Positions 27,754 to 36,033 of a stretch of 37,771 bases of DNA are shown piece after piece. The DNA is from Okeania hirsuta. GTDB lineage: Bacteria > Cyanobacteriota > Cyanobacteriia > Cyanobacteriales > Microcoleaceae. Location of the stretch: NCBI RefSeq assembly GCF_003838195.1, contig NZ_RCBY01000057.1, positions 1-37,771 of the forward strand. The letters run 5' to 3'. Within the stretch, counting starts at the first letter, position 1. Each line of letters starts with the position of its first letter. A model generated the notes under the pieces. The model did not search any database. It was not told the DNA's origin and saw only the letters and a program-made list of their open reading frames with translations. The translations under genes were made by a program, and so were the position numbers.

Positions 27754-29106
27754 ATGGCTAATCAAAAAATAGACATAGAAGAACTTCTAACAAATCTCTA
27801 CAACTCCTTCGATCCATTTCAACCATTACCAGCAGGAGACCCTCTTTATGTTGACTGTAAAAAAGTCCGAGGAGATGGAGATGTTTTAGTAGATTTAGGC
27901 AGAAAAATTAAGCGTTCAAATAGGATGACTTGTCAACTTTATGCTGGTCATCGTGGGGCAGGAAAATCGACTGAATTACTCAGACTTAAACAATATCTAG
28001 AATCACAGAAAATATTTGTGGTTTATTTTGCTGCGGACGAACAAGATATTGATGCGGAGGATGCGGAATATACAGATATTTTACTGGCTTGTACTCGTCA
28101 TTTATTGCAAGATTTAAAAGATGCTGCTGAACCTAATTCTGTAGTTAATTGGTTAAAAGATCGTTGGCAGGAATTGAAGGATTTAGCTCTGACAGAAATT
28201 GATTTTGAGAAGGTAAATGTTGATGTAACAATATCTGCTTTTGCTAAAATAACGGCAAATTTAAGAGCAGTACCAACTCTCCGTCAGGAAATTCGGCAGA
28301 AAATTTATCCTCACACTGTTACTCTAATTAAAGTTTTGAATGAATTTATTAATGATGCTAAGAAAAATTTACCCAATGGTTGTACAGAATTAGCAGTAAT
28401 AGTTGATAACCTAGACCAAATAGTGCCAGTTATTCAAGAGGATAAACGGACTAACCACGACCATATTTTTATAGACCGCTCCGAACAATTAAAAGCATTA
28501 AACTGTCACATTATTTATACAGTTCCTATTTCTATGGTCTACTCCCATAGAGCAGCAGATTTGAGATAATTTTATACATATCCCCAGGTTTTACCGATGA
28601 TTATGGTACAGAAACCTGATGGAAGTAAATACGAACCAGGATTTAATAAAATTAAAGAGTTAATTATCAAGCGAGAGGAAAGATTTGCTCCTAATCTTTC
28701 CCTAGAAATTGACCTATTTGATAGTGAAGAAACTTTGAATCAACTTTGTATAATGAGTGGTGGTCATGTACGGAATTTACTATTATTAATTCAGTCAGCT
28801 TTTGATTATACAGATGATTTACCAATTCCGAGAAATGCTATCCGCAGGTCAATAACAGATGCTAGAGATATTTATCGGAAAACTGTGGATGATAATCAAT
28901 GGATAAGGTTAGCTGAAGTGGCATTTTCTAGGGAAGTACCTAATGATGATAATTACCGCAGTTTAATGTTTAATCGCTGTATTTTGGAATATTGTTATTA
29001 TGATGATGAGGGAAAAAAGCGACGTTGGTATGATGTTCATCCGTTGATTAAGGGAACTCCTGAGTTTAAGAAAGCTGTTGAAAGTATTACTCAGAAAGTT
29101 CAGTAG
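27754..29106 (+). pseudogene. P-loop ATPase (AAA/STAND-like) with one in-frame TAA
   Basis: A single reading frame of 451 codons with one internal TAA at 28567-28569. The frame is the same before and after, and the sequence joins naturally (SMVYSHRAADLR-stop-FYTYPQVLPMIMVQ). Visible parts are an N-terminal lead, Walker A YAGHRGAGKST (Gly65-Thr73), Walker B LAVIVDNLDQI (about 213-223), a sensor-like HIIYTVPISM, and a C-terminal helical part (GGHVRNLLLLIQSAFDY, YDVHPLIKG) resembling the lid/winged region of STAND or archaeal-type ATPases. No nuclease or protease domain is seen. The partner TPR gene lies 0.45 kb downstream across a hairpin array. Neighbouring ATPase/TPR pairs of this kind occur in other filamentous cyanobacteria as far as I remember, without a known function. 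It may be a recent nonsense mutant, or the stop may be read through. Confidence 0.75.
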
Positions 29107-29107
29107 T

Positions 29108-29486
29108 ATATGGAATTTTTTCTACTATTGCGTATAGGGCAATAATAGTTTCATTTTCTGAAGCACCATGACTTGAGAGATGAATATGGAATTTTTTCTA
29201 CTATTGCGTATAGGGCAATAATAGTTTCATTTTGTGAAGCACCATAACTGGAGAGGTGAATATGGGATTTCTCTACTATTACGTATAGAGCAATAATTGA
29301 TTCATTTTGTGAAGCACCATAACTGGAGAGGTGAATATGGGATTTCTCTACTATTACGTATAGAGCAATAATTGATTCATTTTGTGAAGCACCATAACTG
29401 GAGAGGTGAATATGGAATTTTCTCTACTATTGCTTATAGAGCAATAATTGATTCATTTCCTGAAGCACTATAACGTGGGAGGTGAA
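29108..29486 (+). repeat. Five-copy tandem array of a 75-76 bp hairpin-bearing unit
   Basis: Units start at 29108, 29184, 29260, 29335 and 29410 (marked by ATATGG) and end about 29486. Each reads ATATGGAATTTTTTCTACTATTGCG, then a short centre, GCAATAATAG, TTCATTTT, GAAGCACCAT and GAGAGGTGAA. Copies 1 and 2 can form TATTGC/GCAATA stems. Copies 3-5 carry changes on one side, which weaken or shorten the stem. The array fills the space between the ATPase and the TPR gene. It is not a CRISPR array, because there are no unique spacers. It could be transcribed with the operon as structured RNA, bind a protein, or be inert satellite DNA. Confidence 0.9.
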
Positions 29487-29570
29487 AATGAAGCAAGCGA
29501 TCGCTCAAAATAAGACTAACAAATTAATCAGTATATTCGTGGCATAATCCGTGTGAGTATCTCAAAAGCT

Positions 29571-31484
29571 ATGAACCAAGATTTAATAGACTGGGATGAG
29601 AATTTATTGAAAGACCCAGAAACAGAATATAAAGCTATAGTTAGGTCTCTCAAAAGAACGTCTGGTTTTAGATTGTTGTTTGTAGAATGTTCTCCCGCAG
29701 AAGGAACCAAATTAATTGAGAAAATTAAGGAAGATGTTCCCCAGAAAAAAATCGAAGTTTTGCGGTTAAATGAACCAACAAATAATTTATATAATCTGGT
29801 TGCTGGTTTGCCAAATAGACAGGATATTAATATTTTATTTGTGACTGGTTTGGAAAATTCCCTGTATGAATATGAGTTGAATAAACTGAAAAATGGTTGG
29901 AGTAGTAATGAGAGATATAGTTATAGTAAAAAAGGTGTTCCTCCAATTTTAAGTCACCTGAATCAACATCGAGAAAAATTCAGAGATGACTTTAAAATTT
30001 GCTTTGTTTTTATCGTACCTGTGTATGCTTTAAAATATTTTATTCATCGTTGCCCAGACTTTTTTGATTGGCGTTCTAATACATTTGAATTTAAGTCTGA
30101 CCCGGAGTTAGTAGCTCAAGAATCATCTCGAATTATTGAGGAAGGAGATTATCATAAATATAAGAGTTTAACTTGTGAAGAAAGAAGACAAAAATTTTTA
30201 GATATTCACAATTTAATCGAAGATGAAAATAATACTGATGAAGATAAAGAAAAGCTATTAGTTCAACAGGGGTTGATTCTAGGAACAGAAAGTAAATATG
30301 AAGAGGCGATCGCTGCTTATGATAAGACTATAAAAATTCAACCAAAGCAATATGAAGCTTGGCACAATAAAGGCGTTACTCTATATACTTTAGGCAAATA
30401 TGAAGAAGCGATTTATGCTTATGATAAAGTTCTATAAATTAAACCAGAATATCAGGAATCTTGGGTAAATAAAGGCGTTTGTCTGTTAATTTTAGGAAGA
30501 TATGAAGAAGCGATTTATGCTTATGATAAAGTTCTATAAATTAAACCAGAATATCAGGAATCTTGGGTAAATAAAGGCGTTTGTCTGTTAATTTTAGGAA
30601 GATATGAAGAAGCGATTTATGCTTATGATAAAGTTCTATAAATTAAACCAGAATATCAGGAATCTTGGGTAAATAAAGGCGTTTGTCTGTTAATTTTAGG
30701 AAGATATGAAAAGGCAATTTATGCTTATGATAAAGCTCTAGAAATTAAACCAGATTTTTACGAGGCTTGGAATAGTAAGGGTAATTGTATGTTATATCTA
30801 GGCAGGTATGAACAGGGTATTTATGCTTTTGATAAGGCTCTAAAAATTAAACCAGATTTTTACGAGGCTTGGAATAGTAAGGGTAATTGTATGTTATATC
30901 TAGGCAGGTATGAACAGGGTATTTATGCTTTTGATAAGGCTCTAAAAATTAAACCAGATTTTTACGAGGCTTGGAATAGTAAGGGTAATTGTATGTTATA
31001 TCTAGGCAGGTATGAACAGGGTATTTATGCTTTTGATAAGGCTCTAGAAATTAAACCAGACAAAAACGAAGCTTGGGGCAATAAAGGCATTGCTCTGTCA
31101 GCTTTAGAAAGATATGAAGAGGCGATCGCTGCTTTGGAAAAATCTCTAGAAATTAAACCAGACTATGAAGCTTCGATTAATAATCTTGGCTTAGTTAAAT
31201 ATGAAATAGGAAAAATAGATGAAGCAATAGAACATTGGCAAGCAGTAATTGAAATTAATAACCAATTTGTAGAACCTAAATTAGCAATAGGAGTTGCCCT
31301 CTACAACAAAGGCAAAATTTCTGAAAGTTTAACAATAGCTGAAGCAGCATTAAAATTAGACAAAAGTTGGGGAAACTTACAGCGTCTCAAAAAAGAACTT
31401 TGGGGCGAAAAACTATTAGCAGATGCAGCAAAATTATTAGAAAATCCTCAGATAAAAGTCTTACTATCAGAGAGCAAGGAGTAG
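29571..31484 (+). pseudogene. N-terminal NTPase-like domain plus TPR array, with three in-frame TAA codons
   Basis: The frame runs unbroken for 638 codons except for TAA at 30435-30437, 30537-30539 and 30639-30641. Each stop takes the place of the GAA (Glu) seen in other repeats at LEIKP. The ATG at 29571 is preferred (MNQDLIDWDENLL) over an upstream GTG at 29553. Residues about 20-180 look like a degenerate P-loop domain (GFRLLFVECSPAEGTKLIEK, INILFVTGLENSLYEYE, FKICFVFIVPVYALKYF). Residues about 235-615 are TPR units (AWHNKGVTLYTLGKYEEAI and relatives), several being nearly identical 102 bp copies. TPRs imply protein-protein contacts, and the ATPase upstream is the natural partner (inference). 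As it stands, translation would give a product of about 288 residues with the NTPase-like domain and two TPRs, and a downstream restart at 30789 is possible. Confidence 0.75.
30399..31049 (+). repeat. Two amplified 102 bp arrays within the TPR region
   Basis: In the first array a 102 bp unit is repeated nearly exactly from about 30399 to 30708. It includes ATTAAACCAGAATATCAGG and ends GTTCTATAA, with the TAA stop present three times. In the second array, three units at 30744-30845, 30846-30947 and 30948-31049 are identical except for the last codons. A 102 bp unit equals 34 codons, the length of one TPR, so amplification kept the frame. Near-identity at synonymous sites points to recent unequal exchange or slippage. 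Assembly collapse or expansion is possible here. Confidence 0.92.
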
Positions 31485-31578
31485 GGAGTAGAGAAAAATT
31501 ATTTTTCCCTTTCTTTCAACCGACATTCCGCACTTCATGCTGTTGTAGATATTTTTTTAGCTGTCGAGGGTAAATAAC

Positions 31579-32133
31579 TTAAAATTTCGATTTTCTCGAA
31601 TGCTTCTTCTGGGAAGACTTTTGACTTTTCCTATTTCTTTTAAGCTTTTCTCTCTGCTCAGTCACTTCCGGGGGCGGACCATAATCTCCATTCGAGAAGT
31701 AGATTCGCTCTACAATATGTTGTGGTTCCACCTCAATCCACAGCCGAGCTCCGCCTGCTTGACTGTCGTTCGGTTGATGTGGCTGATAAACGATTTGGCA
31801 AGGTCCATCAATTTTGAGAGCGTGACAATAATCTTTCTTACCTCCTACTTTCACAGCAACTGCTGGATGAGAAGTTTTATTGTCTCGGTTATAGTCAATA
31901 GTCTTTCGTAAAACATGAATAAAGGTATTGCCTGTACGTTGATTCTTGTTCCAAGTACCTTCTGGACCGCGACGACCTGGTGTAATTTCTGGCATCCCGC
32001 GACCATTAACTGGAATCATCCAAAACCTTTTAACCTTACGAGCACCTATAACTCTGCCTTCTTTTAGTAGTACCCGGAGTCTAGCAGTGGAAATATTAAG
32101 TAAAAATGCTGCTTCTGTTGTACCTATTTCCAT
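31579..32133 (-). CDS. Protein with N-terminal excisionase-like helix-turn-helix
   Basis: 184 residues from the ATG at 32133. A TTG three codons earlier is possible but less likely. Residues 1-42 (MEIGTTEAAFLLNISTARLR, KEGRVIGARKVKRFWMIPV) match the pattern of an excisionase/MerR-type helix-turn-helix in which a helix pair is followed by a wing. A central part (about 55-150) is of unknown fold and has an RGPEGTWNKNQ segment and GGARLWIEVEPQHIVERIYF. The tail is strongly basic (KLKRNRKSQKSSQKKHSRKS), suited to nucleic-acid contact. It is probably a small DNA-binding protein; its target is unknown. It is convergent with the TPR gene (94 bp gap) and stands alone on its strand before the arsA-like gene. 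Confidence 0.65.
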   Translation of the reverse strand: MEIGTTEAAFLLNISTARLRVLLKEGRVIGARKVKRFWMIPVNGRGMPEITPGRRGPEGTWNKNQRTGNTFIHVLRKTIDYNRDNKTSHPAVAVKVGGKKDYCHALKIDGPCQIVYQPHQPNDSQAGGARLWIEVEPQHIVERIYFSNGDYGPPPEVTEQREKLKRNRKSQKSSQKKHSRKSKF

Positions 32134-32347
32134 ATTTATCAAAACTATTTCGTAAGAGTTTTTAATTTAATATCAAAAAAAATAATTTTTTAGTCTGTGA
32201 GGTAATAATACATAAAAATGGCTGATGGTTCAAGTTTATCGAAGACTAACTTTTAATTTTCTCTTGTAGGAGCATACTTAAATCTAATCTTTGTGCTTTA
32301 AGCAAAAGAAAAAAATCAAAACCTGCTCCCACAAAAAAATAACTAAC

Positions 32348-33535
32348 CTAAACTTTTACCGCCTCAGCAAACCTAATCTTCAAATAATCATCCTCCATTT
32401 TTGCCCCCGCAGGTTGCAAAGCTGCCAAAGCTTGAGGCAAAACCAAATTCCGACGATGATTACCAATTCTAATATTCAACTCATCGCCAGTTTTATTCAA
32501 TTGAATTTTCTCTTTAGGAATTCCAGGCAAATATAATTGCAAATTATAATTACCCTTTTCTTGCACTACCTTAACAGTATTTTCCTTATAATAAACCTGA
32601 CTAGGATCTTCATCTCCATACAAAGTTTCTTTCAATCTTTCCAAAGCAGCCAAACCACACATCTCCTCAGAATAAAGAGGTACTTCTTTCACTGGCAAAG
32701 GTCTAAAATTATCGTGAATTTCTTGCCGATATTGCTGTTGATTTTCCTTCCACTTTTTAAAGAAAGGGTCAGTCACAGAATCAGGAATAATCCGATTAGC
32801 TACTACTAAATCTGTAGAAACATTGTACAAACTTAAATAAGCATGAGCGCGTAAAGACTCTTTAATTACCATCTTTTCAGGATTAGTAACTAACCGTACA
32901 GAAGTCTTTGTATTATCAGTTAAAACCTTTTCCAAAGCCTCAATTTGTTCATAAAATTCATAAGGAGCATCCATCACTTCCTTATCAGGCAAAGAAAAAC
33001 CAGTAATAGGTTTAAAAATAGGTTCAAAAAGAGGTCTTAATGCTACCGACATTCCCTGCAAAGGCTTATAAAACTTCCTCATATACCAACCTCCCACTTC
33101 CGGCAAACTCAAAAGTCGCAAAGCAGTACCAGTCGGAGCAGAATCAATAATTAAAACATCATATTCGCCCTCATCATAGTGACGCTTCATCCGCACCAGA
33201 CCAAAAATTTCATCCATTCCCGGCAAAATTGCCAACTCCTCAGCTTGCACACCATCCAAACCCCGCGCCTGCAAAACCTGAGTAATATAACGTTTTACAG
33301 CTCCCCAGTTTCCCTCCAGTTCCATCAAAGCGTCCAACTCAGCACCCCAAAGATTTTCCCTAACCTTCCGAGGTTCGTGGCTCATTTCCATATCAAAGCT
33401 ATCTGCTAGAGAGTGAGCTGGATCGGTGCTGAGAACCAGAGTTTTATGGCCTAACTCCGCACAACGTAATCCCGTTGAGGCGGCCACTGATGTTTTCCCA
33501 ACCCCACCTTTTCCTGTCATTAATATTACACGCAT
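32348..33535 (-). CDS. ArsA/Get3-like ATPase with C-terminal HSP20-like domain
   Basis: A 395-residue soluble P-loop ATPase of the ArsA/TRC40 (Get3) group. It has the deviant Walker [14 protein letters not shown] (Gly8-Thr15), the switch I-like [13 protein letters not shown], switch II-like [13 protein letters not shown], and [11 protein letters not shown] in the ATPase domain. Residues about 320-395 form a small beta domain like alpha-crystallin/HSP20 ([41 protein letters not shown]), an extension found on many cyanobacterial and chloroplast-lineage members. The Cys ligands for arsenite of true ArsA are not evident, so a role in chaperoning hydrophobic proteins or targeting them to membranes is more likely than arsenite export. 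No arsB or membrane partner is nearby. The protein looks complete. Confidence 0.88.
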   Translation of the reverse strand: MRVILMTGKGGVGKTSVAASTGLRCAELGHKTLVLSTDPAHSLADSFDMEMSHEPRKVRENLWGAELDALMELEGNWGAVKRYITQVLQARGLDGVQAEELAILPGMDEIFGLVRMKRHYDEGEYDVLIIDSAPTGTALRLLSLPEVGGWYMRKFYKPLQGMSVALRPLFEPIFKPITGFSLPDKEVMDAPYEFYEQIEALEKVLTDNTKTSVRLVTNPEKMVIKESLRAHAYLSLYNVSTDLVVANRIIPDSVTDPFFKKWKENQQQYRQEIHDNFRPLPVKEVPLYSEEMCGLAALERLKETLYGDEDPSQVYYKENTVKVVQEKGNYNLQLYLPGIPKEKIQLNKTGDELNIRIGNHRRNLVLPQALAALQPAGAKMEDDYLKIRFAEAVKV

Positions 33536-33737
33536 TAATTACTTAACCTTTTCTGAAAAATTTTTACATATTTTAACTTTAACGGGTTTTTGAGTTTTCC
33601 AGCATATGGGGAATCTCGCATATCATACAAATCCGGGTTAAAAAAAAGGTGTATATCTAAGTAGAGTTTAGCCAGGAATAGTTGGTTAACTTTTTGATTT
33701 CTGTTGTCATTGTTGATAAAGTACGACACCTTTGAAC

Positions 33738-34073
33738 TCAAATCTCTTCCATTTCTTCTATACTTTCAAAATGTCTATTTATCAGAGGTTCATCTACTAA
33801 TGCCCATAATCTTTCTGCCGGTTGTAATTCAGGGGAATATGGAGGTAAATATTCTCTAATTATCCCTAATGGGACTTTAACTTTCTGACTTCTGTGCCAC
33901 CCAGCTCTATCTTCTACTAAGATGATTTTTTTTGTTTCTGATAATCCCGCATCAACAGCAACAGTTTCATATACTAAATTTAACCACTTGGTATTAACTC
34001 GTGGTATTAAATACCAATAAGTTTTTCCAGTTTGGAGTTCTACAAACCCATATACATACCGACGCTGCTCTAC
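33738..34073 (-). pseudogene. IS630-family transposase, C-terminal remnant
   Basis: This remnant is open without any start codon. On the minus strand from 34073 it reads VEQRRYVYGFVELQTGKTYW, then YETVAVDAGLSETKK, VEDRAGWHRSQKVKVP, LPPYSPELQPAERLWALV and stops at 33740-33738. These are the second Asp region and the final Glu region of IS630/mariner-type DDE transposases. The N-terminal DNA-binding part and first Asp are missing. The fragment ends exactly where the tnpB-type material begins, as though one element interrupted the other. The short stretch 33536-33737 upstream of arsA shows no gene. Confidence 0.8.
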
Positions 34074-34091
34074 GAGACAGGGCGGGATTCC

Positions 34092-34640
34092 CTAACATCG
34101 CTGGTAAGGGCTTTCTATTGCCTCTTGACAGAGGAGCTGCGCTAAGATAGCACCCGCCCTCCGGGATTTACTCCCTTCTGGTCTTACGGTCGCTCCACAG
34201 TACGTCGCCAATCTGACGGCTCCCCTAGACACTGCGAGTCCCACAGCCAAAATGTTTATACTTGCATTTATGTCCCGGTCATGGTGACTAGCACATTTTG
34301 GGCAATCCCACTCTCTAATATTTAGAGGTAATTTTTCTACTACATGACCACAATTAGAATAACGCTTAGAACTAGGAAAATATCGGTCAATTTTGATTAA
34401 TGTACGGCCATACCATTCAGCTTTGTATTCTAATTGCCTGACTAACTCTCCCCAGTTGGCATCACAACCCACCTCCATCTCCCTCCCGGGAGGGAGATGG
34501 AGGTGGGTTGTAATTCTTGACCATGTTTTTTACTCCTAAATCCTCAACTACTATCCTTTGGTTTTCTCTAATTAGTTGGGTTGTTAGTTTATGGGTATAG
34601 TCAAGCCTTGAATCTTTAATTTGGCCGTGTATGATAGGCA
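34092..34640 (-). pseudogene. TnpB (IS200/IS605) C-terminal half, split by a palindrome
   Basis: On the minus strand from about 34640: IKDSRLDYTHKLTTQLIREN, then IVVEDLGVKNMVKN, which includes the RuvC-II Glu. A 48 bp perfect palindrome (34464-34511) follows, then WGELVRQLEYKAEWYGRTLI, the zinc ribbon and DRDINASINIL (RuvC-III Asp), ending at YQRC. The zinc ribbon has lost its first Cys (RYSNCG in place of RCSNCG), while CPKC is kept. The RuvC-I part is absent. Its C-terminal tail matches the small fragment at 25742-25868, so the same element family has inserted at least twice in this window. It is inactive. Confidence 0.82.
34464..34511. repeat. 48 bp perfect palindrome without a loop
   Basis: The left arm 34464-34487 (ACAACCCACCTCCATCTCCC, then TCCC) is exactly complementary to the right arm 34488-34511, centred on CCC|GGG. 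It sits inside a tnpB remnant at the place where a few TnpB residues (after VKNMVKN) are missing. It is pyrimidine-rich on one arm and could extrude a cruciform or form a long hairpin in RNA. Perfect long palindromes are unstable in bacteria, so it may be young, or it could be an inverted-duplication artefact of assembly. Confidence 0.93.
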
Positions 34641-34905
34641 CTTATTCACTGTGCGACTAATTCCTCTTAAACTACTGCCCTCAAAATCAGCCTGTATAAC
34701 CATGCGCATTTGTTCAGGTTGATGGGTAGCTCCTCCCCAGGAGGCACTTGTCTACGATAGTATAAAGTGTCGAAAGTTTAACTGTTTGCCCAGCATTCCG
34801 CAGGAAAAGTTTGTTGACATTTGGGACAATAATTATTGTTGACTTCCTTTACTGGTCTTTCCATGATACCCGAGTTTGATGATGGCCATACAAAGGACAT
34901 TCCAT
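34641..34905 (-). pseudogene. IS1-family transposase, N-terminal remnant
   Basis: On the minus strand, from an ATG at 34905-34903, pieces in several frames read MECP, GYHGKTSKGSQQ, CPKCQQTF and then QPEQMRMVIQADFEGSSLRG followed by ISRTVNK. This is the zinc-finger plus helix-turn-helix start of IS1-like transposases. Multiple frameshifts and stops break it, and the catalytic half is replaced by the tnpB remnant at 34640. The assignment rests on the CP..C and LRGISR patterns only. Confidence 0.5.
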
Positions 34906-34972
34906 GATGATTGAAAGTATTTAGGAACAATAATTGTATGATCATTCCCACACTTTCTTGATGCAGAACCCA

Positions 34973-35353
34973 TTAATTTACTTGAAAAAGCTGCTTCAAA
35001 ACATCTAGTCGAGAAATATCCCAATAGTCAATATGACTGTTAATAAGTCCATCCGTATTTAGTTTCAATTCACTCCATCCTGGTATTACCATTCTAGGCT
35101 TCCAAGGCAAAGGAGCTGTCCAACTAAGTGTCCAACGGGTTTTAATTAAATCTCCTAACTGACTAATATCGTGTAATTCAAGTTCAATATCGTTAAACCA
35201 ACTTTTCATAAAACCGATCATTTTTTGATAACGCTCAATCCCTCTAAATTTATTCAATGGGTCTTTAAAGTAAACATTTTCTGCATAGATAATGTAGGTT
35301 TGATCGGCAGGAAATTTTTGATAATCTTGTTTAAGTATTGAAATAATATCCAT
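34973..35353 (-). CDS. DUF2358 family protein (NTF2-like fold)
   Basis: 126 residues from the ATG at 35353, giving MDIISILKQDYQKFPADQTY, which is the usual start of this family. An upstream GTG at 35389 would add 12 residues without support. Family features are YAENVYFKDPLNKFRGIERY (about 23-42), the tryptophan-rich centre TRWTLSWTAPLPWKPRMVIP and GWSELKLNTDGLINSHIDYW near the end. DUF2358 proteins are found in cyanobacteria and plant chloroplasts and have an NTF2/SnoaL-like cone fold. Their function is unknown to me. It appears intact even though both sides are insertion-sequence debris. It has no operon partner in the window. Confidence 0.85.
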   Translation of the reverse strand: MDIISILKQDYQKFPADQTYIIYAENVYFKDPLNKFRGIERYQKMIGFMKSWFNDIELELHDISQLGDLIKTRWTLSWTAPLPWKPRMVIPGWSELKLNTDGLINSHIDYWDISRLDVLKQLFQVN

Positions 35354-35389
35354 TTTTTTAGTTGAATTTTTTACTGTAAAATTAGACAC

Positions 35390-35794
35390 TTTTTCTCAGT
35401 TTTTGATTTGTTTTTTACTAGAGTTATTGAATTAGTTATAACTTATCAGTAAGTGCTTCAGCATTTAGACTTTATTTCCCAATGAGCCACTAAGGGAAGA
35501 CTGTCGCGGAGAACAGCGGTACAACCACGCGTCGGCGAAGCACATTAGCTCCTCTATCAGAAGCTAGAAGCAAGTTGTCACAGGAGGTTTTTCGATAAGT
35601 ATACAAATAGATTTGATATAACATAATAAAACTTAGTACTTGACTCAATTCAACCTAAAACCTAACACTTAATACCAAATTCAAAAAAGGTCGCTACAGT
35701 ATTAATCTCAAAACTCCTACCAACAGAATAAAGCACTGTAACAGTATTTTTTGAAAATGGTATAACATCTTCTTACTTATGGTTCCACTTCCGG
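35390..35794. other. Spacer without recognisable gene
   Basis: AT-rich. It contains a GC-rich patch (about 35504-35545, GTCGCGGAGAACAGCGG and CACGCGTCGGCGAAGC) of the sort left by dispersed cyanobacterial repeats, and AATACCAAATTC near 35672, similar to the MITE end at 13345. No gene or RNA is recognised. Confidence 0.4.
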
Positions 35795-36033
35795 CTATAA
35801 ACGCTCTAATTGATAACGCCAAACTGCCAAAGTTTTTTCACGACCTTCTGAATTCATATCTATTTTTCCCATTAAACCTTCTGTATAAAAGCGTTCTAAA
35901 GTTTGCATGGTTACTTCTAAAGTTTGTCCTTTAAATTTTGCTGCTTAATTACTTCGACAATCCGATTTTCTATTACTTCATTAAAATAGCTATAGATACC
36001 TTGTTCTTTTAAATCAAGCAATCTTTGAACCCA
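35795..36033 (-). pseudogene. Unidentified gene fragment, frameshifted
   Basis: On the minus strand from 36033: WVQRLLDLKEQGIYSYFNEV followed by IENRIVEVIKQQ. Then, after a one-base shift near 35940, it reads FKGQTLEVTMQTLERFYTEG, LMGKIDMNSEGREKTLAVWR and YQLERL with a stop at 35797. The composition and helical pattern look like real protein, so I believe this is the 3' end of a former gene. I do not recognise the family. It begins exactly at a copy of the dispersed CCCACATT...CTACATTTTG repeat (about 36030-36090), which may have truncated it. Confidence 0.5.

Noticed and set aside
29108-29486. CRISPR array
   Set aside because: The whole 75-76 bp unit repeats without unique spacers, and no cas gene is present.
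32348-33535. True arsenite-pump ATPase (arsA)
   Set aside because: No cysteine metal site is evident, the HSP20-like C-terminal extension fits the cyanobacterial Get3-like group, and no ars genes are nearby.
35353-35389. GTG start for the DUF2358 gene
   Set aside because: The ATG at 35353 gives the normal family N-terminus; the 12 extra residues have no support.
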